64,000 nucleotides of DNA from JBLWXV01 sp048267245 (GCA_048267245.1 JBLWXV010000002.1:744001-808000); one strand, 5' to 3'; positions 8,171 to 17,337 are shown, counted from the first letter of the stretch. Numbers and translations: made by a program. Notes: generated by a model from the sequence alone, not told the origin.

Positions 8171-9223
8171 TTACCAAGTGATACGTACACCGGCACCGGC
8201 ACCCCATACATCGCCTGTAAGCTGGCGATCTAGTTGGGCGTAAATGCGAACGAAAGGTACGTTGAATTGGATACCTGCAAAAGCTCTAGGCGTAATCGTA
8301 TCTGGATTGTCATCCTGACCTTCGTCGATTGTCCCTGTTAGAGTCGTTCCTGGAGGAGCTCCTGAAGTTGAGATATTTGCATCAGAACGAGCTTTACCCT
8401 CAGCTTTACCGAAGTTGATATCTGCGCCAAGACCAGCATAAGTTGAAAAAACATACCCGAGCTGAACTCCGGTAGACACTTCAACTGGAATCGAAATAGT
8501 GCTTACTTTTGCACCTGCGGTGATAAGGCCGTCTACAGTTGCACTTGTTGACCCTGAAGTATAGGTACCTGACTGTCTAGTCGAGTATGAAACATCAAGC
8601 TTTGAGTACTCGAAGCCCGTAATAATATCCAAGCCTGTCCAATAAAGCATTCGCCCTGGAACAACCGAGATCGGGTCTATGTATTTATAGCGAGCATGGA
8701 GTCCAAAGTTGAAAATGTCACCCTTGATGTCACTTTGGTCAAGCTCATAGGTGAAGAAATTTGCGAATACCTTCATTTTATTAAAGTCGATGAATCCAAT
8801 TTCACCAATATCAAATATTCCCATATCAAGACCAACCATCAATGCGGGCTGAATGCCTACACCGCGAAGTTGATTGGCATCAACATCGCCACCAATGAGG
8901 TCACCAAGAGAATTATTACCAACATCTGCACCTAATCCAACGCCAATTCCAACTACGAAAAGATCAATATCGTTAGCGTAATCCACTCCGTTTGACTTAT
9001 TTGCCATGACTGAAGAGTTTGCCATGCCCTTTAGGTAAGTGCTCGCATCAGCATCCGGTAGATCTTTGTTAACAGCAGTTTCTAGATCTCTAATTGCTTG
9101 TTGGAGATTGGGGTCACTACAGTTTGCAGCAGAGCCGTTACAAGTTACTTTAAAAAGTCCGGCTTCAGCATAGAAGGGAAGGGCAAGGGTCAGCATCATT
9201 GCCGTCCTTAGAAAAAACTTCAT
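8171..9223 (-). CDS. outer-membrane beta-barrel-like secreted protein
   Basis: The 350-residue product has a clean Sec signal (MKFFLRTAMMLTLALPFYAEA, cleavage near residue 21). Glycine- and aromatic-rich amphipathic strands follow, and the last strand (AGAGVRITW) ends with a terminal aromatic residue, the usual recognition mark for the BAM machinery. A short cysteine pair (TCNGSAANC) sits just after the signal. I do not recognise a characterised family. The layout resembles Gram-negative outer-membrane proteins of unknown role. The Shine-Dalgarno AAGGAA lies five bases before the start. Confidence 0.75.
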   Translation of the reverse strand: MKFFLRTAMMLTLALPFYAEAGLFKVTCNGSAANCSDPNLQQAIRDLETAVNKDLPDADASTYLKGMANSSVMANKSNGVDYANDIDLFVVGIGVGLGADVGNNSLGDLIGGDVDANQLRGVGIQPALMVGLDMGIFDIGEIGFIDFNKMKVFANFFTYELDQSDIKGDIFNFGLHARYKYIDPISVVPGRMLYWTGLDIITGFEYSKLDVSYSTRQSGTYTSGSTSATVDGLITAGAKVSTISIPVEVSTGVQLGYVFSTYAGLGADINFGKAEGKARSDANISTSGAPPGTTLTGTIDEGQDDNPDTITPRAFAGIQFNVPFVRIYAQLDRQLTGDVWGAGAGVRITW

Positions 9224-9301
9224 GTCAATTCCTTGGTTATAAAAACGGTATAGGTATAGCCTAGTTGAATTTGAACGCTTGTAAAGTTAGGAAATCTTGC
9301 T

Positions 9302-11500
9302 CTAAACCCTATTAAAAGAGTCGAGCACATCGAGGAGCTCTTGAAGCTTGAAGGGCTTGCGCAGGGTTGCGTGAATCACGTGTCCTTCGTGCTCTCGGAC
9401 AGTCGGATTGCCACTGATGAGAATGAATCGTCCATCAAAACCGGACTCTTTTACTTTCCAAGCGAAATCATTTCCTAGCATACCGGGCATATTCTGATCA
9501 CTTATAACAAAGTCATAGCTCTCTAGTTTCATGCTCTTTAGAGCGAGATTGGGATCATTGTAGGTGTGGACTTCACAATTTTTACGCTCAAGAGCCTCCT
9601 TGAGCATCTCTGTGAGGGCCTCATGATCATCGACGAGACAGATTTTTCTCTTCTCTTCAAATACCTGTTCAGCCGAGCTCTCGCTCTTAATTCCAACTCT
9701 TGGAAGCTCCATCGTAAAAGTGGTGCCCGAACCGGTGGTGGAGTCTACGGTTATTTTTCCACGATGTTCACTAATGACATTATAGACAAAGTAGAGGCCA
9801 AGTCCCGTGCCCACCCCAAGTGGCTTCGTTGTGAAAAAGGGATCAAAGATACGAGAGAGGTGGGAATTGCTGATGCCTTGTCCATTGTCTCTCACTGAGA
9901 TGTGAATCATATCCGCAGTGTAATTTGCGGCAGTCACAGTGATTTCGCCAGGGCCATTTTCGATGGCGTGATCAGCATTAATGAGCAAGTTCAGAATGGC
10001 TTGAGCAAAGAGTCCGCGGTCACCTTTGACGAGAATGCTCTCTTCGGTGAGATTTGTTTTAATTGTGTGATGGCTGGAGATTGAGCTCTTAAAGAGTTCA
10101 ACTGTCTCTTTGATGACTGCAATGATATCGTAGGCTTCGGCCCTATTTTCTTGGGCGCGACCGTAGGTGAGAATATTCTCAACAAGCGACTTTCCTTGGG
10201 AGAGAAAGCTCTCTCCTCTTTCAAGAATAGTGGTTCGTTGCTCTTGCGATCGGTCTTTTCTCAAGAGGAAGAGAGTATTTGATATCCCTTGGATGATATT
10301 GTTGAAATTGTGGGCAATACCACTACTGAGTGTTCCAAGAGCTTCCATTTTTTGTTGATTGGCCATTCTTTGCTCCATCGCAAGACGATGAAGCTCGAGC
10401 TCTTTTTGCGCCGTAATATCAATGACAAGACCATTAAAGATATAGTCTCCTGCGGGGGTCTTGTCGCACTTGATGATAATGCGAATCCACTTTCTCTGCT
10501 CACCCTCAACCACGATGGGCGTGTCCTCAATATAGCGGCCCTGACTCATGAGCTGCTTCTTTGAATCTTCTAGGATCATATTCCACTGGCCCTTTTCAAA
10601 GTACTTAGCGGCCGAGGTTAGATCTTGTCGGTGGGCAACCGGGTCTATGCCAAAATAGCGATACAATCCTTCACTTAGAAATGTGACGTTTACTTGTTTC
10701 CAATTTCCTCTTAGTTGGAAAATAAATCCAGGCAAGTTTGAAGAAACGGTTTCGATGCGCGATTCGGACTCAAGAAGTGCTCTTCTCTCATCTTCTAGAA
10801 TTTGGAAATCTTCTTTGAGTTGCTCGCGCATTTTATTGATGGCGGAACTAATGCTCTGAATTTCATCTTGATGAAAAGGTGTTCGTTGTAGGACGAGGGG
10901 GTTGTCCAGGTGATCGGCATCAAGCGTACTGGTGTAGCGTGCAACAGATTCTAGATGTTTTCCAATTAAACTGCGATAGAGACTCAAGATAAAGAGTGAG
11001 ACCAAGAATGTCTTTAGGGCATTGCCAAGGAGAATAACGGCAATTCTACTTCTTAGTGTCGAAAAGAGAGGCTCTAGTGAGAGTGTGATGGTGAGATCGC
11101 CAAGCTTTCTCTTTTTTTCACTATCATTAAAATAGAGCTCGACGTTCTTTACCATTGGGTGAGAGGGGGTGTAGTTCCCGTTGAGTAAGAACTCGTCTCC
11201 AGAGTCGGTCATTAGATAGACTGAAGAGACGGCCGGATATTGAGAGAGACCTTTTAATTGAAGTTTAATCTGCTCTTCGTTGATCATCCAAATACTATTG
11301 GCCAGTGAGTCTTCGATGGTTCCAAGAACCTGATCAATTTGGCGTTCAATAACTCTCGTACCATCGCGGTACTCCATGAGAATCTGAAATATTGTCAGCA
11401 GCAAGGTGATGAGTGAACTGAAGATGAGCACGCGCAAGAGCATGGCGCGTCCGAGGGACTGGACCCTAAAAAAATCACCTATGTACTTAAAAATCTTCAT
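9302..11500 (-). CDS. hybrid sensor histidine kinase / response regulator
   Basis: This is a 732-residue membrane kinase. TM1 spans about residues 20-42, a periplasmic sensor region 43-150, TM2 152-177, a HAMP-like linker to about 235, and a PAS domain roughly 250-370 with the closing DITAQKE. The DHp motif is SSGIAHNFNNI (phospho-acceptor H397). The ATPase domain has its N box around N504-N508, DNGQGI at 538 and GTGLGLYFV. A C-terminal receiver follows with acidic pair D624-D625, phospho-site D668 and K715. All key residues are present, so both kinase and receiver should work. The H box form HNFNN is typical of hybrid kinases. The stimulus is unknown and no output gene is adjacent. Confidence 0.92.
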   Translation of the reverse strand: MKIFKYIGDFFRVQSLGRAMLLRVLIFSSLITLLLTIFQILMEYRDGTRVIERQIDQVLGTIEDSLANSIWMINEEQIKLQLKGLSQYPAVSSVYLMTDSGDEFLLNGNYTPSHPMVKNVELYFNDSEKKRKLGDLTITLSLEPLFSTLRSRIAVILLGNALKTFLVSLFILSLYRSLIGKHLESVARYTSTLDADHLDNPLVLQRTPFHQDEIQSISSAINKMREQLKEDFQILEDERRALLESESRIETVSSNLPGFIFQLRGNWKQVNVTFLSEGLYRYFGIDPVAHRQDLTSAAKYFEKGQWNMILEDSKKQLMSQGRYIEDTPIVVEGEQRKWIRIIIKCDKTPAGDYIFNGLVIDITAQKELELHRLAMEQRMANQQKMEALGTLSSGIAHNFNNIIQGISNTLFLLRKDRSQEQRTTILERGESFLSQGKSLVENILTYGRAQENRAEAYDIIAVIKETVELFKSSISSHHTIKTNLTEESILVKGDRGLFAQAILNLLINADHAIENGPGEITVTAANYTADMIHISVRDNGQGISNSHLSRIFDPFFTTKPLGVGTGLGLYFVYNVISEHRGKITVDSTTGSGTTFTMELPRVGIKSESSAEQVFEEKRKICLVDDHEALTEMLKEALERKNCEVHTYNDPNLALKSMKLESYDFVISDQNMPGMLGNDFAWKVKESGFDGRFILISGNPTVREHEGHVIHATLRKPFKLQELLDVLDSFNRV

Positions 11501-11588
11501 GTCTCTCTATTCTACTCATCTTGTCCTTTAAGGGGCAAGGCAGACATTTTTATCAGAGTTAGAGCTTTGCGCCATTACGGATTTTACT

Positions 11589-11618
11589 TTGCCAGAAAGT
11601 CCCAAGGCCCGCTATAGT
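11589..11618 (+). promoter_or_regulatory. sigma70-type promoter of the 60-aa protein gene
   Basis: TTGCCA at 11589-11594 and TATAGT at 11613-11618 are each one mismatch from consensus and are separated by 18 bases. They place the transcription start near 11625, so the gene must begin at the ATG at 11649 and not at an upstream in-frame TTG lying in the -35 box. Confidence 0.6.
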
Positions 11619-11648
11619 ACTTCTTTACTCAATAAAGTTGGAGGAACA

Positions 11649-11831
11649 ATGGAACTCACAAAGAAAACTGCTGACTATAGTATTTTTAAGAAGAGAAACG
11701 GACGCTTTGGCGTAAAGAATGCCGCTGGTAAGTGGGTTAATGCTGCTGATAAAACTGCCATCCTTTCTAAAGAAGGTATGATCAAGCTAAGTCCAAAGAA
11801 AGCAGCTCCTGCTGAGGAATCAGCTGAATAA
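11649..11831 (+). CDS. small basic protein (60 aa), function unknown
   Basis: The 60-residue product is rich in Lys and Ala, with a central FKKRNGRFGVKNAAGKWVNAADK stretch (shown here in part: RFGVKNAAGKWVN) and an acidic tail AEESAE. It has no signal peptide, no membrane segment and no cysteines. Its composition recalls small nucleic-acid- or ribosome-associated proteins, but no family is recognised. The start is well supported by GGAGGA just before the ATG and a good promoter 30-60 bases upstream. Strong expression signals on such a small gene suggest an abundant product, which is inference. ThpR follows 18 bases downstream. Confidence 0.75.
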   Translation: MELTKKTADYSIFKKRNGRFGVKNAAGKWVNAADKTAILSKEGMIKLSPKKAAPAEESAE

Positions 11832-11849
11832 TCTATTCAGTTTTTATTG

Positions 11850-12389
11850 ATGCGATTATTTGCGGCCATTCCTCTTCCCGACTACGTCCATGCCGAATTG
11901 GCGATGGTCTTTTCGCCTATGGACCATGCTAAGTGGGTTGAGGATGGCCACTATCACATCACTTTAGACTTCTTTGGTGAAGTCTCTAAGCGCGACCTAC
12001 AAGAACTCTACGACAATTTAAGAAACCTTGACTGGAGTGCCTTTAAAATTTCACTTCAAGGGGTCGGCTACTTTGGTTCGAGTAAAACTCCTCGAGTAAT
12101 CTATGCAGGTATTAGCGAGTGTGAAGAGCTTCACTCTCTCCAACATAAGATCCACCGAATTGCTAAAGAGCTGGATCTAGAAGTTGAGGAGCGAAAGTTT
12201 AAGCCCCACGTGACACTGGCCAGGCTCAAGGGTACACCCTATGAGCAAGTTGGGCCCTTTATTGCGCAGTTCTCATTGCTGCGAACCAAGCCCTTTGAAG
12301 TTTCCCACTTTCATCTCTATCGCTCTCACCTAGGTGGGACGAGTGCTCACTATGAAGTGTTAGAAACGCTTCACTCAAAAGAATCTTAA
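11850..12389 (+). CDS. thpR: RNA 2',3'-cyclic phosphodiesterase (2H family)
   Basis: This 179-residue two-histidine phosphoesterase has both catalytic HxTL motifs: HITLDFFGE in the first half and HVTLARLKG in the second. The N-terminus RLFAAIPLPDYV is typical of ThpR (LigT), which hydrolyses 2',3'-cyclic phosphodiester ends of RNA and can ligate tRNA halves in vitro. I use the ATG at 11850. An in-frame TTG directly before it is an alternative. The 3' end overlaps the convergent pseudouridine synthase by 15 bases. Confidence 0.88.
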   Translation: MRLFAAIPLPDYVHAELAMVFSPMDHAKWVEDGHYHITLDFFGEVSKRDLQELYDNLRNLDWSAFKISLQGVGYFGSSKTPRVIYAGISECEELHSLQHKIHRIAKELDLEVEERKFKPHVTLARLKGTPYEQVGPFIAQFSLLRTKPFEVSHFHLYRSHLGGTSAHYEVLETLHSKES

Positions 12390-13187
12390 TTCAGCAGGAA
12401 TTTGATAAATTCTTGGCTCTTTAAATTTCCACGGCAAGTGGAGTTCACTGGCGATGAGTCTTAGTCCTCTAGGGTCTTTATTGCCCTTGCCGTACTTGGG
12501 ATCGCCAAGTACCGGGTGGTCGATCGCTTCGAAATGCTTTCTGATTTGATGTAGTCTTCCCGTTTCAAGCTCGATTTGTACAAGAGTGCTCTTTTCAAGT
12601 TTTTGATGGACTTGGTAGTGGGTGAGGGCCTCTTTACCCTCTAGCGGTCGATCGATCACGCCCACCATCTGTGCCATCACACCTTTTACTTCTGCTTGGT
12701 AGATTTTAGTGATCTCATTCTGAGCAAATTGACGACTAAGTAGTGCGGCTGCTTTTTTATTGTGGGCAAAGACCATAAGTCCGGCCGTCTCGCGGTCGAG
12801 GCGGTGAATGAGATAGACTTCCTTTTTCTCTTTTTCAAGCAGCCTTAAAAGTGAGCCCTCATCTCCATAAGGGGTTCCCTGGGCGAAGACTCCAGCAGGC
12901 TTGTACCACACGCTATATTCTTTTCCATTTTCTAGGGCGAAGACGCCACTCGTATCAACATCATTGAGTCTACTGTCATCGTAAACTTCGTAGACTTCTC
13001 CCTTTGTCACAGCAAAGGTCGCGCGGCGAATGCGCTTTTTCTTTTTGCCCACGTGCCACACACCGCCGCGGGTGAGAATGACTTTTAGTCTAGACTTTGA
13101 AATTCCAGTTTTATGGGCGAGAAAATCAACCAATGTTTGTGGGTCTTCGGCGCCAACACTTACCTTGTGATGAACTTTAGTGTTCAT
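12375..13187 (-). CDS. RluA-family pseudouridine synthase
   Basis: This is the second RluA-type enzyme of the window. The active-site motif is LIHRLDRETAGLMVFAH, followed by the GRLHQIRKHFEAIDHPVLGD signature that closes the catalytic core. The N-terminal portion (KTGISKSRLKVILTRGGV) looks like a short S4 RNA-binding domain. It is 270 residues from the ATG at 13187. A longer frame to 13265 would run deep into the preceding gene and is not needed. It overlaps the upstream DUF1820 gene by 11 bases, so translation is probably coupled. The RNA target is unknown. Confidence 0.85.
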   Translation of the reverse strand: MNTKVHHKVSVGAEDPQTLVDFLAHKTGISKSRLKVILTRGGVWHVGKKKKRIRRATFAVTKGEVYEVYDDSRLNDVDTSGVFALENGKEYSVWYKPAGVFAQGTPYGDEGSLLRLLEKEKKEVYLIHRLDRETAGLMVFAHNKKAAALLSRQFAQNEITKIYQAEVKGVMAQMVGVIDRPLEGKEALTHYQVHQKLEKSTLVQIELETGRLHQIRKHFEAIDHPVLGDPKYGKGNKDPRGLRLIASELHLPWKFKEPRIYQIPAELRFF

Positions 13188-13506
13188 GGCGAGGTGGCAG
13201 GTTGATGAGATTGCTGCGATCGGCGGCGAGGGCCAGTCCCTTGTGCTCTTCTCCGATTTCTTCAACGCTGATGAGCTGATGAATTCCTAAGTGCAAGCTC
13301 TTGGTATTTTCGTAGCGCACTCTCAGAGCATCGGCACTGGGATCGAGAACTATTCCACTCTTGGGGGCAAAGATAAAGTCGCTGATGCGAATAAAGCCTA
13401 GCCCTAAGTTTGAGTCAGTGATGGTGCGAACTTTAAGAGCGCTTGTGCGCTCTGGAGCACTCTTATCTGGGTCGCGGAAGGTTACGATATAGTGACTCTC
13501 ACTCAT
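13177..13506 (-). CDS. DUF1820 family protein
   Basis: The product is a soluble 109-residue protein with no signal peptide. The central pattern GFIRISDFIFAPKSGIVLDP, then a short helix and IHQLISVEEIGEEHKG, follows what I recall of DUF1820, a small family of unknown function in proteobacteria. It lies directly upstream of, and overlaps, a pseudouridine synthase gene on the same strand, which may hint at an RNA- or ribosome-linked role. That is inference only. The family call comes from memory of the pattern. Confidence 0.7.
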   Translation of the reverse strand: MSESHYIVTFRDPDKSAPERTSALKVRTITDSNLGLGFIRISDFIFAPKSGIVLDPSADALRVRYENTKSLHLGIHQLISVEEIGEEHKGLALAADRSNLINLPPRHEH

Positions 13507-13644
13507 GGCGATCTCTGATCCTTGGACGTTGTTTAGGGAGACTGAAATCTAATTGCTCTGCACAAGAGGGTCAAGCTAAAACTTCAATTGCTCCTTTCAT
13601 AACTAGGTGAAATTCGATAATTTATCACCATAGGTGAGGTGGGG

Positions 13645-14316
13645 ATGAGTGTACTAGGTGCCAGTTGGGATGAGTTTCTAGCAGCAGAGTTTGATGAGTC
13701 GTATATGAAGGACTTGATGTCTTTTCTCGCTTCTGAGCGCGCGGCCGCAAAGGTCATCTATCCCGAGCAGACCGAGGTCTTTAGCGCCTTTAAAGAGACA
13801 CCACTTTCAAAGGTAAAAGTCGTCATTATTGGACAAGATCCCTATCACGGTCCAGGTCAGGCCCATGGCATGTGCTTTTCCGTCAAAAAGGGTGTGCGCC
13901 CGCCGCCCTCACTAAAGAATATCTACAAAGAATTGGAGGCCGACGTGGGGGTGCGCGCTCCCGATCACGGCTTTCTCGGTCACTGGGCGCAGCAGGGAGT
14001 GCTTCTTCTCAATAGTGTGCTCACCGTTGAAGCGGCAAAGGCAGGCAGTCATCAAAAGAAGGGATGGGAGAAATTCACTGATCGCGTGATCGATGTTCTT
14101 AATACTCAAAGAGAGGGACTTGTTTTTATTTTGTGGGGGGCACCTGCCCAGAAGAAGGCTGCTCGAGTGGATTCGAGTAGGCATCATATTATTAAATCAG
14201 TTCACCCATCACCACTCGCGGCCCATCGAGGATTCTTTGGCACAAGGCCATTTTCTAAGACTAATGAATACTTGATTTCACAGGGGAAGGGGCCAATTGA
14301 TTGGTCACTTGATTAG
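13645..14316 (+). CDS. ung: uracil-DNA glycosylase, family 1
   Basis: This enzyme excises uracil from DNA. All family-1 marks are present: the water-activating motif GQDPYHGPGQAHGMCFSV with its catalytic Asp, the uracil-binding LLLNSVLTVE strand with Asn, and the DNA-intercalation loop HPSPLAAHRGFFG. The length is 223 residues from the ATG at 13645, which is preceded by GAGGTGGGG. An in-frame GTG two codons upstream also exists. The stop overlaps the convergent ybaK gene as TTAG. Confidence 0.93.
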   Translation: MSVLGASWDEFLAAEFDESYMKDLMSFLASERAAAKVIYPEQTEVFSAFKETPLSKVKVVIIGQDPYHGPGQAHGMCFSVKKGVRPPPSLKNIYKELEADVGVRAPDHGFLGHWAQQGVLLLNSVLTVEAAKAGSHQKKGWEKFTDRVIDVLNTQREGLVFILWGAPAQKKAARVDSSRHHIIKSVHPSPLAAHRGFFGTRPFSKTNEYLISQGKGPIDWSLD

Positions 14317-14783
14317 CGAGAAAACTCACTGCGCACCGACTCAGGAACTAGCTTGAGGTAGTCCTCCACTTTTAAAATGATACTTGCAGTGAGCACGCCT
14401 GGGTTAAAGGCAATGATTTCATTTTGATAGATTGATTCATCAATATAGTGATCAAAGTCGAGAATTGGTCTGCCAAATGGAGGGAGTGCCCCCTTGCTAA
14501 CAGCGGCGAGCTCTCTTAATTCCTCTTCACTAGCAAAGCGAAGCTTTTGACTATTTAAGACCTGGCGTATTTTCCTAGAATCTGCCTCTTTGGCCGAACT
14601 CAGAGTGAAGAGCTTATAGGAGTGCTTGTCTTTTAGAAGTAAGGTCTTGCCTCCAAAGCGCTGCTCAATCCCTCTCTCCCTGGACGAGAGTTCACAGGTG
14701 GGAGTGGGCGCGTGTTCAAGATATTCAAACTTGATTCCCTCTTGGTGAAGACTGGTTAAAATTTTCTCTGTTAATGTTGCCAA
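14313..14783 (-). CDS. YbaK/ProX-type aminoacyl-tRNA deacylase
   Basis: This 156-residue protein belongs to the YbaK/INS fold, which hydrolyses mischarged tRNAs (Cys-tRNA-Pro for YbaK, Ala-tRNA-Pro for ProX). Supporting features are the N-terminal YLEHAPTPTCELSS, the central GGKTLLLKDKHSYKLFTLS strand pair with the conserved Lys, and the C-terminal GALPPFGRP loop followed by FNPG. This is close to the ProX/PrdX subgroup. It overlaps the upstream methyltransferase gene by 13 bases on the same strand. Confidence 0.85.
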   Translation of the reverse strand: MATLTEKILTSLHQEGIKFEYLEHAPTPTCELSSRERGIEQRFGGKTLLLKDKHSYKLFTLSSAKEADSRKIRQVLNSQKLRFASEEELRELAAVSKGALPPFGRPILDFDHYIDESIYQNEIIAFNPGVLTASIILKVEDYLKLVPESVRSEFSR

Positions 14784-15805
14784 CGCTGAGCCTCGCTTAA
14801 GGGGATTCTTCCCGCCACAGAAAATTCTATCGTCTTGGTTGGAGAGATAATAATTTTTCTCACCTGACCTAAATTTGAAAAAACCTTCTCACTTCGTCTG
14901 GCCCAAACCCAAAAAGAAAACTCTTCAGGAGGAGTTGGCAAAATTTCCCTTACTTGGCGATAGGGAAATTCGCGATCTGGGTAGTGCGCTTGTAGGTGCG
15001 CTTCTCGCACGCCCATGGAGAGGCCCTTAGTATCTGCGAGCCACAAATACGAATGCTCACTTCCAAGGTCGCGATCCTCTACTACTATCTGCGCCATTTG
15101 ATCGCAGACTCTTTGGTGCTGACAGATCTGATTTTGAAAGGGAAATTTCTCTCTTTCATACTGCTCTTTTTTTGAGCTTTTAAAAATATAGAGGGTTTGG
15201 TCATGTCTGATCGAACTTCGCAGTTCACATTGATCATAGAGCTCTAGGCCCGGTGCGAGGTTGAGAAGGGTTGCTACTAAATCTCCATGGCTTTCAATAC
15301 ACCACACATAAAATTGCTCACTCTTTGCTAGCTCTTTTAGCTCTGCAATGACTTTTGAGAGGAGAATTCCAGTCGGCAAGTAAATAAAGTAGTGGTTGCC
15401 CTTTGGGAGTGACTCCTGCAGAAGATCACTAACGATATAGCCCTCAGTGGTCTGTCCCTTTGAGCGCGCAGAGTTTTTGGCGGCTTCTACTCGCTCGGCA
15501 ACGAGCTCAAGTGAGAGCACATTAGTCTTTAGACCAATAGCTCCAGCAAGGAGACTTCCCTTGCAAAGGCCTGCCCCTACATCGATGAAAATATCATCAC
15601 TTTTCACCAGCGGGTGAGTGAGCATTTGGTGGTAGTCTGCAAAGCTAGTGTAGAGGGCCTCGGCCGTAAGTCCGTGACCGACGTAGCTCTCTTCATTTTT
15701 CAAGTGATCACTTGAGATATGGGATTCAATCTCATCGTGACAGAGATTAAAGTAGGCGAGGCAACCCTGCTCATCGGCAGGGTTGAATTTTTCTAGTAGT
15801 GCCAT
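14771..15805 (-). CDS. SAM-dependent methyltransferase-like protein
   Basis: Of 344 residues, about 70-220 form a class I Rossmann methyltransferase core. Motif I reads FIDVGAGLCKGSLLAG and the acidic end of strand two is LSLELV. The arrangement (helical lead, then DVGAG near residue 75) recalls the DOT1-like group. The Cys within motif I is unusual. The C-terminal 120 residues are unlike the core and may bind a substrate. It sits between menB and ybaK with 13-base overlaps on both sides, forming a tight three-gene run. The substrate is unknown. Confidence 0.7.
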   Translation of the reverse strand: MALLEKFNPADEQGCLAYFNLCHDEIESHISSDHLKNEESYVGHGLTAEALYTSFADYHQMLTHPLVKSDDIFIDVGAGLCKGSLLAGAIGLKTNVLSLELVAERVEAAKNSARSKGQTTEGYIVSDLLQESLPKGNHYFIYLPTGILLSKVIAELKELAKSEQFYVWCIESHGDLVATLLNLAPGLELYDQCELRSSIRHDQTLYIFKSSKKEQYEREKFPFQNQICQHQRVCDQMAQIVVEDRDLGSEHSYLWLADTKGLSMGVREAHLQAHYPDREFPYRQVREILPTPPEEFSFWVWARRSEKVFSNLGQVRKIIISPTKTIEFSVAGRIPLSEAQRWQH

Positions 15806-16686
15806 GGAAAGCGCGTGTAGTCCTGCTTTCGCTTTTCGAGGAAGGCATCGCGACCTTCGCGCGCCTCCTCAGTACCATAGGCAAGTCTGGTGGCTTCACC
15901 GGCAAAGAGCTGCTGACCGACCAGGCCGTCATCTGGAAGATTGAAGCCGAACTTGAGCATTCTCATAGCGGTTGGTGATTTTGAATTCATAATGGCGCCC
16001 CATTCTAGCGCTACTTTCTCAAGCTCAGCGTGGGCAACGACCTTATTAACCATGCCCATATCAAAAGCCTCTTGAGCACTGTAGTCGAGACCGAGGAAGA
16101 ATATTTCGCGGGCGCGCTTTTGACCAATCATTCGTGCGAGGTAAGCCGAGCCATAACCAGAGTCAAAGCTAGCGACATCGGGATCGGTTTGTTTGAAAAT
16201 TGCGTGCTCGCGCGAGGCGAGGGTGAGGTCACACACCACGTGCAGACTGTGTCCACCGCCCACGGCCCAGCCATTGACTACGGCCATAACAATTTTTGGC
16301 ATAAAGCGAATGAGGCGCTGAACTTCGAGGATGTGTAGACGTCCAAGTTTTGCTGGATCAATTGATCCCTCTGAACCTTGGTATTGATAGCCATCTTTGC
16401 CGCGAATGCGCTGGTCTCCGCCAGAGCAAAAGGCGTGGCCACCATCTTTTGGCGAAGGCCCGTTGCCAGTAAGGATGACCGATCCCACATCACTCCACAT
16501 GCGAGCGTGATCGAGGGCGCGGTAGAGTTCGTCCACCGTCTGCGGGCGAAAAGCGTTTCGCACTTCTGGGCGATTAATGGCGATTCTCACTGTGCCAGTT
16601 TCGCGAGCGCGGTGATAGGTGATGTCTTCAAAATTAAAACCGGGCACTACATCCCAGGCACTTGAATCAAAAATATCAGAAACCAT
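15793..16686 (-). CDS. menB: 1,4-dihydroxy-2-naphthoyl-CoA synthase (MenB)
   Basis: This crotonase-fold enzyme closes the second ring in menaquinone synthesis. The 297-residue protein has the MenB-specific long loop with GDQRIRG after AFCSGG, the oxyanion-hole VVNGWAVGGGHSLHVVCDLT, and DPDVASFDSGYGSAYLAR. These set it apart from ordinary enoyl-CoA hydratases. No other men gene is visible in the window, so the remaining steps must be encoded elsewhere. It heads the menB, methyltransferase, ybaK run. Confidence 0.93.
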   Translation of the reverse strand: MVSDIFDSSAWDVVPGFNFEDITYHRARETGTVRIAINRPEVRNAFRPQTVDELYRALDHARMWSDVGSVILTGNGPSPKDGGHAFCSGGDQRIRGKDGYQYQGSEGSIDPAKLGRLHILEVQRLIRFMPKIVMAVVNGWAVGGGHSLHVVCDLTLASREHAIFKQTDPDVASFDSGYGSAYLARMIGQKRAREIFFLGLDYSAQEAFDMGMVNKVVAHAELEKVALEWGAIMNSKSPTAMRMLKFGFNLPDDGLVGQQLFAGEATRLAYGTEEAREGRDAFLEKRKQDYTRFPWHY

Positions 16687-16760
16687 CTATTCCTCCTCGC
16701 GAGTCATCAAATTTGAAAGAAGTTTTAGCACGGACAATTTAAACTGTCGCCCTAGCGCAC

Positions 16761-16788
16761 AAAAAAAAGGCCAGGACAAAGCCTGGCC
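16761..16788 (-). terminator. rho-independent terminator of the secreted-protein gene
   Basis: Read on the minus strand, a perfect 7-bp stem (GGCCAGG with CCTGGCC) around a 6-base loop is followed by eight T residues. It lies 28 bases after the stop of the 16816-17337 gene and separates it from menB. Confidence 0.9.
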
Positions 16789-16815
16789 ACGCGGTAGATT
16801 CTGTCGTTCGTTTGC

Positions 16816-17337
16816 CTATTTGGCCCAGCGGAAATTCTCAAGTGTCATTGACTGCTCTGGTGTAACCATGCGGCCGATGCCGTGGATAGGAAACTTTCCG
16901 AGCCACAATTCACCTTTCAGAATTTGGTCGTCGCCCATGAAGCTTGTGAAGAAGTCGACTTCCTCAACAAGACCGGCGTTGAGAGCATCTTGAACGGCGA
17001 GCTTGCAGGCCGTGAAGCGGCCCATTGAAAGTGAGAGCTCTTCGATCATGCCACCCATTTGTGAGCACATGACGAGCATGAGGTCACCTTTTTCAGGCGT
17101 CATGATCTCTTCACCAGTAATTTGAGACTCTTGGTTGAACGTTCCCTGGCCCGGGATAGTGTAGGTCGCGCGAAGTGTATATGAATCAGCACCAGCATCG
17201 TAGCTAGTCACCTCAGTGGCGAGAGTCATTTGTTGACCGCTCATTGACCCAACGAGACTCGCTTGATCGCCAATTCGAGCACTATTGGCCATGGCACTTG
17301 AACTAAGAATAATTGCAAAAAGAGCAAGCAGTTTCAT
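16816..17337 (-). CDS. secreted protein of unknown function (173 aa)
   Basis: A Sec signal (MKLLALFAIILSSSAMANS, cleavage near residue 18) leads into a mainly beta-strand mature protein of about 155 residues. It is rich in Met and Thr and has two cysteines (VMCSQM and FTACKL) that could form a disulfide. No family is recognised. It has its own terminator and sits alone, so it is probably monocistronic. The start is preceded by AAGGAA six bases upstream. Confidence 0.72.
   Translation of the reverse strand: MKLLALFAIILSSSAMANSARIGDQASLVGSMSGQQMTLATEVTSYDAGADSYTLRATYTIPGQGTFNQESQITGEEIMTPEKGDLMLVMCSQMGGMIEELSLSMGRFTACKLAVQDALNAGLVEEVDFFTSFMGDDQILKGELWLGKFPIHGIGRMVTPEQSMTLENFRWAK

Noticed and set aside
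13188..13265. 26-codon upstream extension of the second pseudouridine synthase.
   Set aside because: It would run through the end of the DUF1820 gene in another frame, and the ATG at 13187 gives a normal family N-terminus.
16619..16993. Plus-strand frame of 124 residues between menB and the secreted-protein gene.
   Set aside because: It crosses the terminator at 16761-16788 and parts of both minus-strand genes.
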